A stretch of 64,000 nt of DNA from Oasisia sp. SBJ-2009. Lineage: Eukaryota; Annelida; Polychaeta; Sabellida; Siboglinidae. Numbering within the stretch: the first letter of the stretch is position 1; each line of letters opens with the position of its first letter. The translations under genes were made by a program, and so were the position numbers. Location of the stretch: NCBI GenBank assembly GCA_964017155.1, contig OZ024858.1:28763687-28827686 (forward strand), in the 5' to 3' direction. The notes under the pieces were generated by a model. That model saw only the letters and a list, made by a program, of their open reading frames with translations, had not been told where the DNA came from and searched no databases. Shown here piece by piece: positions 11,601 to 29,750 of this stretch.

Positions 11601-13541
11601 GTTAGAAGTTATAACACTGTATCTTGTACCAGATCAATTGCAATTAACACCAGTGCCAGTGGTTGGGAAGCTCTGGGAGAGAGTTGTGTTGTTTTGACAA
11701 TCAGCATGAGGTCTGGTGACAAATTATTAAAAAGTATGTCACCATTTTGGAGTGTTGCTGTTTTAGCATGTCGCCATTTTGGTTGTCACTGTTTTGACCT
11801 GTTATCCATCCGAGCCATCAAGTAAATGGCCATAAAGCCATGGCCATAAAGCACCTAACTATGACAACCCGAACAAATCAATTATGGGGAATACATTCAT
11901 TGCTGCTGTAAACGCTGGTGGGCATAATGGTCAGTAACTGAGTAAGTCGGTTAAGTAAGTTACTAAGATAAAGTACATTCCAGTTTCCACATCTTGAATT
12001 GGTCTTTTAGCCTTAGTCCTCAAACTCAAAGTTGACAATTAGAGAGGCAAGACTTAGGCAAAATGAAGACAGGGCACTTACGTAGAAATCTGACCCACCT
12101 CAAGTCTACCATTATATTTGCCTGTATTGGATACCTCAGACAAACTCTGATCCTAAACATGATCAATCATCATCCTTGGGTATATTTATTATATTTTGAG
12201 CCCCAAATAGCACCCCGATTTGTGCCAGTCGCAAGCGCAGCAGTATTTTATGTGTCACTATGCTGTGCACATGGAATGAACGATAAACAGTTTATTTCTT
12301 CTTCTTCTTCTATTGATTAGCCAATATCAATGTTGTGATGATTATGCTGATTTGTGGATGTTGCAGTAGACACTTCTGAAATGTAGTGAAAGGGTGTGTG
12401 GCATAGTAGAGGATGGTAGTAGACATAAGAATCAAAGTGAAGGGGAGGGGGTGGTCTGTCACGGTTACAGGTTGGCAGCAAGCCTGGACTTGAAACAGTC
12501 CAGAGACTTGGCTGCCACTATTTCCTGGGGCAGGCTTTTCCTTTCGGGTATGGTCCGGGGCAAGAATGATATCTGTATCTACTGTGTCCAGCAGTAGAGG
12601 ATGTTATAGCTGTGTGTGTTGTTCTTTCTGTGGCTCGATCTGTTTTCTGTCGGCTGTGGTAGGTATTCGGAATCAATGGTGACGAGGCGGTGGTGAAATT
12701 TGTAAAACATTTCAAGTCGAGCTTTTTTACGGCGTTGTTGGAGTGTAGGCCAGGCAAGAGAGTTGATGATGGAGTTGACGCAGGAGGTCTGGTGGTGTCT
12801 ATTGGTAACCCATCTTGCTGCTCGGCGTTGAAGTTTTTCTATTGTTTGCAGAGTGTGGGTCCCAGATACTGGCCGTGTACTCCAGGATTGGACAGACAAA
12901 AGCTTTATATGCTGTTTCTTTGGTTTTCTTGTTTCCGATTTTGAGGTTTCTTCTGAGGAACGCGAGTGCCTTGTTCGCTTTATTGGTGATGGTGCCTATG
13001 TGGAGTTCCCAATTCAGGTTGTCCTGTATGTTTATGCCAATGTTTTTTGCTGTGCTGATGTCTTGCAGGTTGTGTACGTATAGGTTAACGACCTCAAAAA
13101 TCTGTTAAGACGTGCTGTTTATAAGCATAAATATGCGCAATATGATGTTAAATGAATGAACAAAATCAAGTATCAAATGTTGGCAACGATATCATAGTTA
13201 CAATGGAAAAATTGAGGTGGGTCCATGGAAAAAAGCACAAATTCAACTGGAAAGGGGCAGAGGCAACCAGTGTTCGGATATTCTAGCCAGACCAATTTAT
13301 GCAATGGTAAGCGTCCCCCGACAGAGGACACCCTAGACCTCCTAAGAGAAACATTCTGAATTATCGCCCAGAAAAAGGTTTGTTTTTGACGACATTCATA
13401 AATATTCGTATCATGGTATATATACGAAATACTATACTAACTCTGGCCATAAATATATCTAACTGTTATCCACGACTGGACATTCTTGCATGAGTATTGT
13501 GCTGACAGAGCTTTACACCCCAAACACATTCGTCCCAACAT
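2672..13541 (-). CDS. ATPAF2: ATP synthase mitochondrial F1 complex assembly factor 2 (ATP12 homologue), 8 exons, complete
   Basis: Chaperone that holds the F1 alpha subunit during assembly of mitochondrial ATP synthase. Minus-strand exons in order: 13541-13442, 10770-10726, 9631-9486, 8645-8548, 7686-7606, 6146-6034, 3836-3721, 2821-2672. All have AG/GT borders and matching phases; they sum to 849 nt, 282 residues, against about 289 in human. Exon 1 gives a basic, Ser/Cys-rich mitochondrial presequence (MLGRMCLGCKALSAQ). Family landmarks are clear: LKRFYKNVS, GFEVNLDQKKLKTP, VATEWDAQ, TSLCNTVIDNPTHRTED, FLDTDTI, QKREWVPLIDW, YGV, SYNNWALTG, LTVEAAVDLSRLEQ and RWGSVEWYHDID. The eight-exon layout matches what I know of the vertebrate gene. 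Introns 5, 6 and 7 are largely minisatellite, and intron 2 holds a TTAA-flanked MITE. It diverges from GID4 across a 225-bp promoter. Confidence 0.95.
2821..3655. repeat. Minisatellite B, 22-bp units carrying the exon 8 splice acceptor (ATPAF2 intron 7)
   Basis: About 22 clear copies of a 22-bp unit (plus strand tctgtaacacaacacatc + actg), decaying to imperfect copies by about 3655; a variant inserts agt (gtaacagtacaac). It fills nearly all of intron 7 (2822-3720) and begins at the very first base of exon 8. Read on the gene's strand, each unit contains tgtgttacag followed by ac, which is the same sequence as the true acceptor tgtgttacag|AC at 2822/2821. Confidence 0.9.
4246..6062. repeat. 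Minisatellite C, 51/49-bp units carrying the end of ATPAF2 exon 6 and its splice donor (intron 6)
   Basis: About 36 units of 51 bp or 49 bp; the 49-bp form has gtcagacactgatg in place of gtcagagacattgatg. Units are organised as 100-bp dimers (51+49, clear from 4621 to 5521) and 151-bp trimers (51+51+49, from 5570 to 6023). On the gene strand each unit holds about 28 nt identical or nearly so to the 3' end of exon 6 (it encodes SYNNWALTG), then the donor ACAG|GTGGGTGTC and about 23 nt of intron. The last unit is the real exon-intron junction at 6034/6033. Confidence 0.95.
6400..7599. repeat. Minisatellite D, 30-bp units (ATPAF2 intron 5)
   Basis: About 38-40 copies of a 30-bp unit (ggttgatgttaacacagtgt + caccatgaag). 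Variants atcaagaag, ctgtaagcag and taatac mark a higher-order block of about 125-150 bp seen between 6590 and 7130. It stops 7 bp from the donor of exon 5 (exon end 7606, intron starts gtgcgtaaac). The unit does not itself contain the exon. Confidence 0.9.
9218..9369 (-). mobile_element. tRNA-derived SINE, copy 1 (internally deleted)
   Basis: Shares with the copies at 16069-16378 and 57598-57837 the 3' part (aaggtaagttcttata) and the tRNA-like head (plus strand ctacccctgagccactgcgct, here 9342-9362). It lacks the central agacctgttca segment. It sits in ATPAF2 intron 3. The sense strand is minus, judged from the A/B-box orientation of the better preserved third copy. Confidence 0.7.
9883..10720. 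mobile_element. TTAA-flanked MITE with about 90-bp inverted repeats
   Basis: The left arm (9887-9977) begins AGGACAAA and carries cctaatagagttta and aacaatttccatatatac. The right arm (10628-10716) is its inverted copy, ending TTTGTCCT. Both ends are bordered by TTAA (9883-9886 and 10717-10720). TTAA duplications are typical of the piggyBac superfamily, but the terminal bases are not classic piggyBac. No transposase is present; length is about 830 bp. It lies in ATPAF2 intron 2, and the right TTAA overlaps position +6 of the donor (GTTAG|TTAA). Confidence 0.8.
10857..12289. other. ATPAF2 intron 1, no coding signal
   Basis: Most of intron 1 (10771-13441). No exon-like sequence was recognised on either strand outside the LINE fragment at 12290-13090. 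Around 11700-11860 there are loosely repeated phrases (gtcaccattttgg, gtcgccattttgg; ggccataaagc twice). Confidence 0.4.
12290..13090 (-). pseudogene. 3' fragment of a non-LTR retrotransposon (RT C-terminus)
   Basis: Decayed C-terminal part of a LINE reverse-transcriptase ORF. From about 13085 it reads NLQDISTAKNIGINIQDNL, then KTKETAYKAFVCPILEYTAS. One frameshift follows near IWDPH, before LQRRAARWVTNRHHQTS and WPTLQQRRKKARLEMFYK, ending LPRTIPERKSLPQEIVAAK and SLDCFKSRLAANL. This is the usual tail of Jockey/CR1-like elements. A short (GAA)n tail lies at 12297-12312. It is 5'-truncated, sits in ATPAF2 intron 1 and is in the same orientation as the gene. Confidence 0.85.
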
Positions 13542-13766
13542 TTTCACGTGCGTCCTTCGGCGTCTGCCAAACAAGCTTCACAGACGCACCTTTTCATTGG
13601 CGGTTTATAGGACAGAAAATAATCTCGGTAGCAAAACCGATAATTTCTGACAAATGAAGTACGGTGTAACAAAACCGCAGTTGTACCAAGAATCGAAGGA
13701 ATTTCCCTTGGCGTATTTTGGTTTGAGGAAGTTGCGTTTTCTCGACGTAGTTTCCTTAATTTTCAA
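13542..13766. promoter_or_regulatory. Divergent ATPAF2/GID4 promoter
   Basis: Only 225 bp separate the ATPAF2 start codon (13541-13539, minus) from the GID4 start codon (13767, plus). The interval is richer in CpG than its surroundings. It contains a CACGTG E-box at 13545-13550 and an inverted CCAAT box (attgg, 13596-13600). No TATA box is obvious, as is usual for bidirectional housekeeping promoters. The same head-to-head pair is known in vertebrates. Confidence 0.8.
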
Positions 13767-16700
13767 ATGCCGGTACGACTCGAACTTGATCCGCCACCGC
13801 CGGCAAATTCTGTTCAGGCGGGAGTTGCAACCTCTCTGTTATACAGTGGTTCAAAGTTCCGAGGCAGTCAAAAGAGTAAAGGAAATTGCTACGATGTTGA
13901 AGTAATTTTGCAGGTAACGTCACTCACTCGGAGTCACTGCAACTGTCAACGACCCAAGACGCTGATAGATCAGAGCCTAAGCTGTTAAGCAGGAATGTTA
14001 ACTAGTATGTCAGGCAGTGTCGTACGCTTTAAGCAATGACTGTAATTTAATGTGACAGTGACACTCTACTTGGCAGTTACCAATCATTACGTCTAGTCGC
14101 TAGACTCTAGTGAATGTTAACAAAAACGAACATCATTTTGACTTTTTTTTGGTCTGTCCACTCTTGACCCGGAATTTAGCCGGGGCTGGGAGAATCTAGA
14201 CGGTCGTGGGGAGGTGTTTGGGTATACTCGTCCACACGTCAGTTAATGAAGATATTCATACATTATTCTTTCAATTTAAAAAAACTGTGTTCACATATGA
14301 TCTACCCAGTTCTTTGTCTCCATATCCCTCCTGCCAGCCCTGAGTATTGCAGCCAGCTGTAAATCAATGTCATCACTTTCTGTTGACATTGTCTTATTTG
14401 ACAATTGCCTTATGTGCCTTTGCTTTGGATGCATAGTTAAATGGCCCGTAGTTAAATATGCATGATATAACATGTTTTTTTCACTCTCTCTGAGTGTTGA
14501 TCGAGTCATCTTCGAAGTAGTGAAGTTGGATATAAAAAAAAACAATTGTTTATGCACACTCTCTCATACAGACATAAACACACACACACGCACACACACA
14601 ACATATGGTTTAATTGACAGACACATGTATATAAATGTTTGTATCTAAATGGACAGAGTGTGACGTGTGTATCTGCTGCAGCATGTGGACACCAACAATG
14701 CCTACCTGTGTGGCTACCTCAAGATCGCCGGCCTCACTGAGGAGTATCCAACACTGACAACATTTTTTGATGGTGAGATCATCAGCAAGCAACACCCATT
14801 CCTGACACGCAAGTGGGATGCAGATGAAGATGTTGATCGCAAACATTGGGTGAGTTTAGCAATATATCACAGCATTTCAGAATAGTTTGTTATCTGATAA
14901 TGTAATTATGATAGTTGCTTTCAGGAAAGTATCTGGAAAGTAGTGGTATGGACTATACATCTTAAAGATGATACAATATCAGATAGGAGGAAGCCAATAC
15001 AGAGGCTTTAGAAGCGATATAGAACAACTAAGATGTGTAGACATAGTCACAAATCTTGCTAAGCAATTTTGAGCACGTCGTAACTTTGTGGTTCTTAAAG
15101 GCTTTATTTTGAAAAAAAGGAATGACACGAGTTTAGCCTACCAGTACTATTGACTAGTCCAGTTGGAATATATTTGGGAAAAGAAAGAGGCAAATACTGA
15201 TAAATATGCTGTAAATCTCATGAATATAATAATAACACGTTTGACAAAGCTGAGAAATGTGCTATCTGAAATTTAACTTTTCATAACAAATTACTCCTAA
15301 ATTTAACTTTGTCACATGTGCTGCCTCTGTGTACTGGCCAATAACAAGAAACTCTGGTTTATCTGCATTTAGCCATAATTTAATCTCATTTGTCGATTGA
15401 AAAACTTAAGACAGTTTCTAAGTTGCTGCAAGAAACTGTTAGCATCACACAGCAATATGTGTATTTAAATTTGTCAAGATATTTGACAGCTATACTTTGT
15501 TGAAATGTTCCGATATTACAATAAATCAGCTAAAGAATTGCTTTGGTATGCATGTTGTTGTGATCACATTATAAATTATTGTTTCTCACAGGGGAAGTTC
15601 CTTTCATTCAACTATCAGTTTGCGAAGCGCTTCAACACAGATGACTTTGACTACAATGACCTGACAGACACAGACTTTGTCTTCATGAGGTGGAAGGTTA
15701 GTGGCTTCTGTCAGTTCCTTTCACTATGTCGTTGAGGCTTTCTCATGTGTGTCACATCGTCAGTAGACGAACTCTACTTACTGATTGGTACTTTGCTATC
15801 AACAGCTGACATCTCACACTTAGACAATAAATAGTACTCCTGACGTGGTCTCTCCTGTCCATCTATGGCTGTCCTTTCTTTGGATGTTCTAGGGCATCTA
15901 GCTTGAATGTTTGAATGACAAAGTTGTTTCTTTGCATGCAGTAATGGCATAGGATAAACATGTCAAACTATTATTCGTGTGTGTCTGATGACATTGATGA
16001 TGGATTCGTGGGAGAACGTGTCCTCTCTGATCTAGCTAATTTGTAACCTGTTAACTGGTGTTACTCTTTAAAAGGTAACTTCTTATAAGCACAGTCTCCA
16101 GACGTCAGGACTGCTCAAAACGCTTTACACTTTACTACCGTGGCAGACCTGTTCAATCAAACACCGTCACAACTTCCCTAGGAAGTATCCAGCCACGCTC
16201 CAATTAATGCACGGCTGCTTGTACAAATATCCACCACTGTCTATAGCCAATTACCCATTCATGCAGCTGAGTGAACTGGGCCAATGTAGAGTGAAATAAC
16301 TTGTCCAAAGTTTCACACAACAGCACAGGATTCAAACTGAGGTTCTCTTAGTTGAGAGTCCAAAACTGCGCTCTACTAGTCTTAGGTACACTTGTTGCTT
16401 CTTCATGCTGTTGTTGCTCTTACGTGCATTTGCTGTCCCAGTTGCTCATAGTATGTCTTTGCTGTCCATATTGCTCTTCACTGCACATACTATTATTCAT
16501 ATTATTCAAGTGTTTAATTAAAGCAATTAAATTATACTTTTGTATACACAAATAGTGACTGTGCATGTCTAAAATTATACGGAATCTCATTAATATGGAC
16601 CCCAACAATCCAGGAGTCAGCATCCTCACATAAGTCTATGTACCAACATGCATCACCTCGGCATGGTTACTTGTTTATATGTTGAAAATGTTGTGTTTAT

Positions 16701-17605
16701 AATAAGGGATTGCATAATTCTTAACTGTTGTGGTTGGAAATAAACCAATTACTTACCCAGTTATGTGCATGATGTATATCCAGAAAGTTCGCTAATCCAC
16801 GGACATACATACTATTAACTATAGTGTTCGAATTGACAAAGTCCTGTAAATATTCCATGTTACTTGTACACATCTCATCTGTGTATAGATAATTAATATT
16901 ATATATACAGCTAGTACTGTAGATGACTGTATATGGAACGTATGTGTTGACGGCGGCCGCTGTTCCAGGAACACTTCCTGGTGCCCGACCACACCATCAA
17001 AGACATCAGTGGTGCATCCTTTGCCGGCTTCTACTACATCTGCTTCCAGAAGTCAACAGCCACAATAGAGGGCTACTACTACCACAGGAGCTCAGAGTGG
17101 TGGGTCTCTCTCTCTCTTCCTCTCACTCAGCACATTTACTGAGGTGCCTCGTGACATAAAAATCACTTTTCCAGCACTGGTTGCTAGTGTAAAACAGGTT
17201 AATACCACAACAAAGTCAGGTCCTTTTCTACACTATATTGAATGCCATATTTGAAGACCAATAGATGCCAAAACATCTCATTCTAAGTTTTTTTTGTCTA
17301 CAATAAGTTGTGATTGTTTTAAGTCTATACACTGTATCAAAAGAATGAGTAGTAACTTCTTATCGGAAATATTTTAATACTGTAATAGTATCTCTGATGG
17401 TGGTAACCATTAGCATTAAACAAGATCTGACTTCATTTTGGCTGGGAACTAATTTGGATGAAAAACCAATCATGTAGCAAATTGATGAGTCAAGCTTAGT
17501 TGGTCGTGTTACTGAGCTACTTCCTGTCTGTCCGTGGTCAGGTTCCAGTCTCTCAACCTCACTCATGTCCCTGAACGCAGCGTCGGCGTCTACGAGTTCC
17601 GATGA
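13767..17605 (+). CDS. GID4: GID4 homologue, substrate receptor of the CTLH/GID E3 ubiquitin ligase, 5 exons, complete
   Basis: Recognises Pro/N-degrons and hands substrates to the CTLH (GID) ubiquitin ligase. Exons 13767-13913, 14682-14849, 15592-15696, 16969-17099 and 17542-17605 have AG/GT borders and matching phases and give 204 residues. The product starts [12 protein letters not shown] and has the family block [13 protein letters not shown], then [84 protein letters not shown] and a C-terminal VYEFR. Glu141 and Tyr162 align with human Glu237 and Tyr258, which contact the N-terminal proline. The start corresponds to the internal MPVR methionine of the 300-residue human protein, so the long low-complexity vertebrate N-terminus is absent. 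Intron 3 carries a SINE. Confidence 0.96.
16069..16378 (-). mobile_element. tRNA-derived SINE, copy 2 (longest copy)
   Basis: About 310 bp in GID4 intron 3. It shares ttcttata...tcaggactgctcaaaacgcttt and gcagacctgttcaatcaaac with the copy at 57598-57837, and gcagcacaggattc and tgcgctct with copies 1 and 3. The B-box region is degraded (ggattcaaactga in place of ggattcgaaccc), so this copy is probably inactive. Confidence 0.75.
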
Positions 17606-18428
17606 CGTCCACCTGCAGCAGCACCATCACATCCGAGACGACAGTGTCACATGGTCTTGTCTCAATCACGCCACGACACTGGCGAGAGACTGGATAAGTC
17701 TCTTAACACGACACAGGCACAACTGGCAGACTGTGTGTGACAAACACTGGGCGTGTTTCATTTGCAGCCACATGTATTCTTAACCACTGTGTTCACGTTG
17801 ATGTCTGTGTGCAAACACATTCTTGTTGTAACGCTGCATGAGCAATCGGTTCCAAGCAAGTGTATGCAGGTCAACTGTGATTCTGCCACAGATTATATCA
17901 GGTAGACGTACATCCCGATGACACAATGTCTTTAACAAATATGTATCCCCAAAAAGATGATTCAGGGCATTATTACTACATGTTATGAACAAACCGTCAT
18001 TAATTACTATGTTACATTATTGCACTCAAATGCTCTATTTATTTGATATTAATCATCCCACATCAGAACAATCTTGAATATTAACTAAGACATAAGTATG
18101 TATCTAGATTGTTTTCATCAGGAGGATACCGGGTTATTCCACATGATGGAGATCAAATGCTGGAACAAGTTCCTAGGGAAATGTAAACGGTCCTGTAAGT
18201 GACTAGTATTGTTGTACTGTGCAGTGATTGTTGCAGCTGTTGTGAAGCACTCAAGAGTGAACTTTGAGGGACGTTGTAATAGTAACTGGTATTGTGTTGT
18301 AATCAGCAGTGATTGTTGCACAATTTCGTGTGACGCGCTGAAAGAGAGTGAATCTGAGGAAGGTTGTAAGCATGTGTGTCCATGTCTAACTTTGTACATA
18401 GAAACTTGTATATTTGTAATGTTCTATC

Positions 18429-18434
18429 AATAAA
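18429..18434 (+). terminator. GID4: Candidate poly(A) signal of GID4
   Basis: AATAAA about 825 bp beyond the GID4 stop. It is followed by gtgttg and a T-rich stretch (gactttatattatgtcttgtt), consistent with a cleavage region. Confidence 0.45.
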
Positions 18435-19361
18435 GTGTTGACTTTATATTATGTCTTGTTCACGCAAACAGACATTGTAGGGAAAACTTGCATTTTATTA
18501 GAGTAATCCAGTATTGCCCTTGGAAACATGCAATCACCTAAACTGTTCTGAAATTGTGAATTCCAATGTCCTCCACCACCAGACGAATTTCGAAAAATAC
18601 AAACTATCCCGATACATTGCCCACAAAGTACAGATTTGTTCATGCAAAACAGTGCTATTTTAAAATTGTGACACCTAAAATCCCAACCCCTGAATCACTT
18701 TGAAAAAGACACCAAACCACTCCAATGACCTGCTAGGATATATACAAAAAACCTTAGTCAAAACCAATGGATATATGGGACAATTTTTGTTTTATAGAAA
18801 TACACTGATGATAGTTTTTATTTGGTGGTCCATAGGACTTTCAATTTCCTATGGCTGGTTATCCCATTATTAGCATAAACACTGCACTGTCAGCTTTGAA
18901 AGTACAAAACATTTGATAATTGCTCAAATGTCTCATTTAAGCGGAGCTTATGTACTAAGACAGTTGATGGCGATAACTCTGAGCACTGCACACGTGACAA
19001 GATATAGCCTGTTTAATGAAAATGACAATACTTGTGGTTGTGAGAAGCTTTAATATGACAGCCATTTTCACCTGCCACCATGCAATGTGGTGCAGGATAA
19101 CACAAATCTGCAGCTTCTGTATCCCTGTTTACAACCAAGGATTCAAACACCAGTTCAGGTGGAATAACTTGACTATTTTTAAAACAAAATTGTAGGGATC
19201 TGACCCAGCTTGAAGCGTATCAGCTGGATGCAACAGTGGCTTATTGACTCCGTTGCGTTATCAGCACACGACACAATGGTAACCTACGACTGTCTAGTCC
19301 ACAAACAGTTCATCTATGTGGTGTATAAGTCAACACTTGGTGTTGTGTACAGCAGCAGACG
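18435..19361. other. Convergent intergenic gap GID4/NDUFAB1
   Basis: No exon recognised. The NDUFAB1 3' UTR should occupy the right part: minus-strand AATAAA candidates (plus tttatt) lie at 18817-18822 and 18494-18499. Confidence 0.4.
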
Positions 19362-27893
<8,532 letters not shown>

Positions 27894-28289
27894 ATCTGTG
27901 CATATCGCTAGTTATTATTTGTCCACCAGGTGGACTTAACGGTTTTAATACATGCAAATGCACTAGGCGTCGCCACTAGCACGCATGCACGCGCTCCTTC
28001 CACGAAGTGATCGCAGTCGTTGCTTTACTATTCTCCCACCATTACGAAGGATCTCGATAAGATAGCGAGCGCAACAGAAATAAAATAATAAGAAAAATGT
28101 TAATCTTGACAGAGGAGGAAAATAAATGGAAAGAATATATTACATAAGCAATCTGGAGAAAGAAAACAACGACAGTACGGTTGGGACTCGTGTCATGACA
28201 TGGGGCCTTATGTATGCGCTAGCATTACGTGCCTCGCAGACCGTTTGCGCATGCGCCCCGCCCCGCCAAGTCTTTTGAAGGTGCAAGAA
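27894..28289. promoter_or_regulatory. Presumed NDUFAB1 upstream region
   Basis: Upstream of the NDUFAB1 start. The first 180 bp are CpG-bearing (cgtcgcc, cacgcatgcacgcgc, ctccttccacgaagtgatcgc). No TATA box near the start was identified, so promoter status is inferred from position only. It ends at the truncated RTE-like LINE. Confidence 0.4.
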
Positions 28290-29750
28290 TTGGAAGGTTT
28301 TCGTGAAATTCAATAATCTGACTATCTGCAACAAGATCTGGCAGACAGGGGAGTGGCCCACGCCGTGGACCCAATCTCTCATCATCACCCTCCCCAAGAA
28401 AGGCAACCTACAGCTATGCCAGAATTATCGTACCATCAGCCTCATCAGCCACCCGAGCAAAGTTATGCTGAAAATCTTGCTGAACCGACTGAAGCCGCAA
28501 GCGGAAAAGATCATTGCCGAGGAACAAGCAGGCTTCAGACCAGGACGCAGCACAACAGAGCAGATCTTCAACCTTAGGGTATTGTGCGAGAAGTACCTCC
28601 AACACCAGCAAGACCTCTATCACGTCTTCATTGACTTCAAGAAGGCATTCGACAGGGTATGGCATGCAGCACTATGGGCCACCATGAAGCATTTCAACAT
28701 CAACGCCAACCTGATCAGAATGATACAGAACCTCTATGAAAAGGCCACCAGCGCAGTCTACCTTAACAACAGCATAGGGGACTGGTTCAGAACTACCGTC
28801 GGAGTAAGACAAGGCTGTGTGCTCTCCCCCACCCTCTTCAACATCTTCTTGGAGAGAATTATGACTGACGCACTGAATGACCATGAAGGGACAGTCAGCA
28901 TTGCTGGCAGAAATATCACAAACTTGCGTTTTGCCGACGACATAGACGGCCTGGCAGGAAGGGAAGACGAGCTAGCTGAATTGGTGGAGCGCATTGATAA
29001 GACTTCTACAGCCTTCGGCATGCAGATCAATGCAGAAAAGACCAAACTGATGACCAACAACACCAATGGCTTCAGCACTGACATCAGGGTCAACGGCGAG
29101 AAACTAGATTGCGTCAACCGATTCAAATATCTGGGAGCAATCATTACAGATGAAGGATCTAAACCTGAAATTCTCGCCAGGATCGCCCAGGCCACAGCAG
29201 CACTCGCCAAACTCAAGACCATTTGGAATGACAGGAATATAGCGCTCAGCTCAAATATCAGACTGATGCGCTCCCTAGTCATGTCCATATTCCTGTACGC
29301 CTGTGAGTCTTGGACATTAACAGCAGAAACCGAGAAAAGGATACAGGCCATGGAGATGAGATGCCTCAGAAAACTCCTCGGCATCACGTACAGAGAACAC
29401 ATCACCAACGAAGAGGTCCGAAACAGAACCCGTCAAGCCATTGGACCGCACAAAGACCTCCTGACCACAGTTAAACAACGAAAACTGAGATGGTACGGCC
29501 ACATTACAAGATCAACAGGGCTTGCCAAGACGGTCATGCAAGGTACAGTCCAAGGAGGGAGAAGACGAGGCAGGCAGAGAAAGAAATGGGAAGACAACAT
29601 CCCGGAATGGACGGGCTTGACACTGGGCGCCGCCATGAGGAAAGCCGAGAGACGAGAAGAGTGGAGGGAGCTGGTTGCCAAGTCATCTGTGGTGCCCCAA
29701 CGGTCCACTGAGACTACGGGATAGGCAAGAGGCAAGAGGCAATAATTTTG
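28290..29750 (+). mobile_element. 5'-truncated RTE-like non-LTR retrotransposon
   Basis: A LINE fragment starting just inside the reverse-transcriptase domain; the endonuclease is missing. The 3' end is a short run of aggcaag/aggcaa repeats at about 29724-29745. It has a higher GC content than its surroundings, which suggests a different origin or age from the AT-rich CR1. Confidence 0.85.
28303..29724 (+). CDS. RTE-like reverse transcriptase (partial, no endonuclease)
   Basis: 473 codons without interruption. RT motifs in order: LIITLPKKGNLQLCQNYRTI, EEQAGFRPGRSTTEQIFNL, YHVFIDFKKAFDRVWHAALW, VGVRQGCVLSPTLFNIFLER, the catalytic FADD at 210-213 and INAEKTKLM. The C-terminal region includes KYLGAIITDEGS, FLYACESWTLTAETEKRIQA, RWYGHITRS and RRRGRQRKKWEDNI, a tail common in RTE-clade elements. 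The open frame despite 5' truncation implies a recent insertion. There is no own start signal, so it is probably not expressed as such. Confidence 0.85.
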   Translation: MKFNNLTICNKIWQTGEWPTPWTQSLIITLPKKGNLQLCQNYRTISLISHPSKVMLKILLNRLKPQAEKIIAEEQAGFRPGRSTTEQIFNLRVLCEKYLQHQQDLYHVFIDFKKAFDRVWHAALWATMKHFNINANLIRMIQNLYEKATSAVYLNNSIGDWFRTTVGVRQGCVLSPTLFNIFLERIMTDALNDHEGTVSIAGRNITNLRFADDIDGLAGREDELAELVERIDKTSTAFGMQINAEKTKLMTNNTNGFSTDIRVNGEKLDCVNRFKYLGAIITDEGSKPEILARIAQATAALAKLKTIWNDRNIALSSNIRLMRSLVMSIFLYACESWTLTAETEKRIQAMEMRCLRKLLGITYREHITNEEVRNRTRQAIGPHKDLLTTVKQRKLRWYGHITRSTGLAKTVMQGTVQGGRRRGRQRKKWEDNIPEWTGLTLGAAMRKAERREEWRELVAKSSVVPQRSTETTG

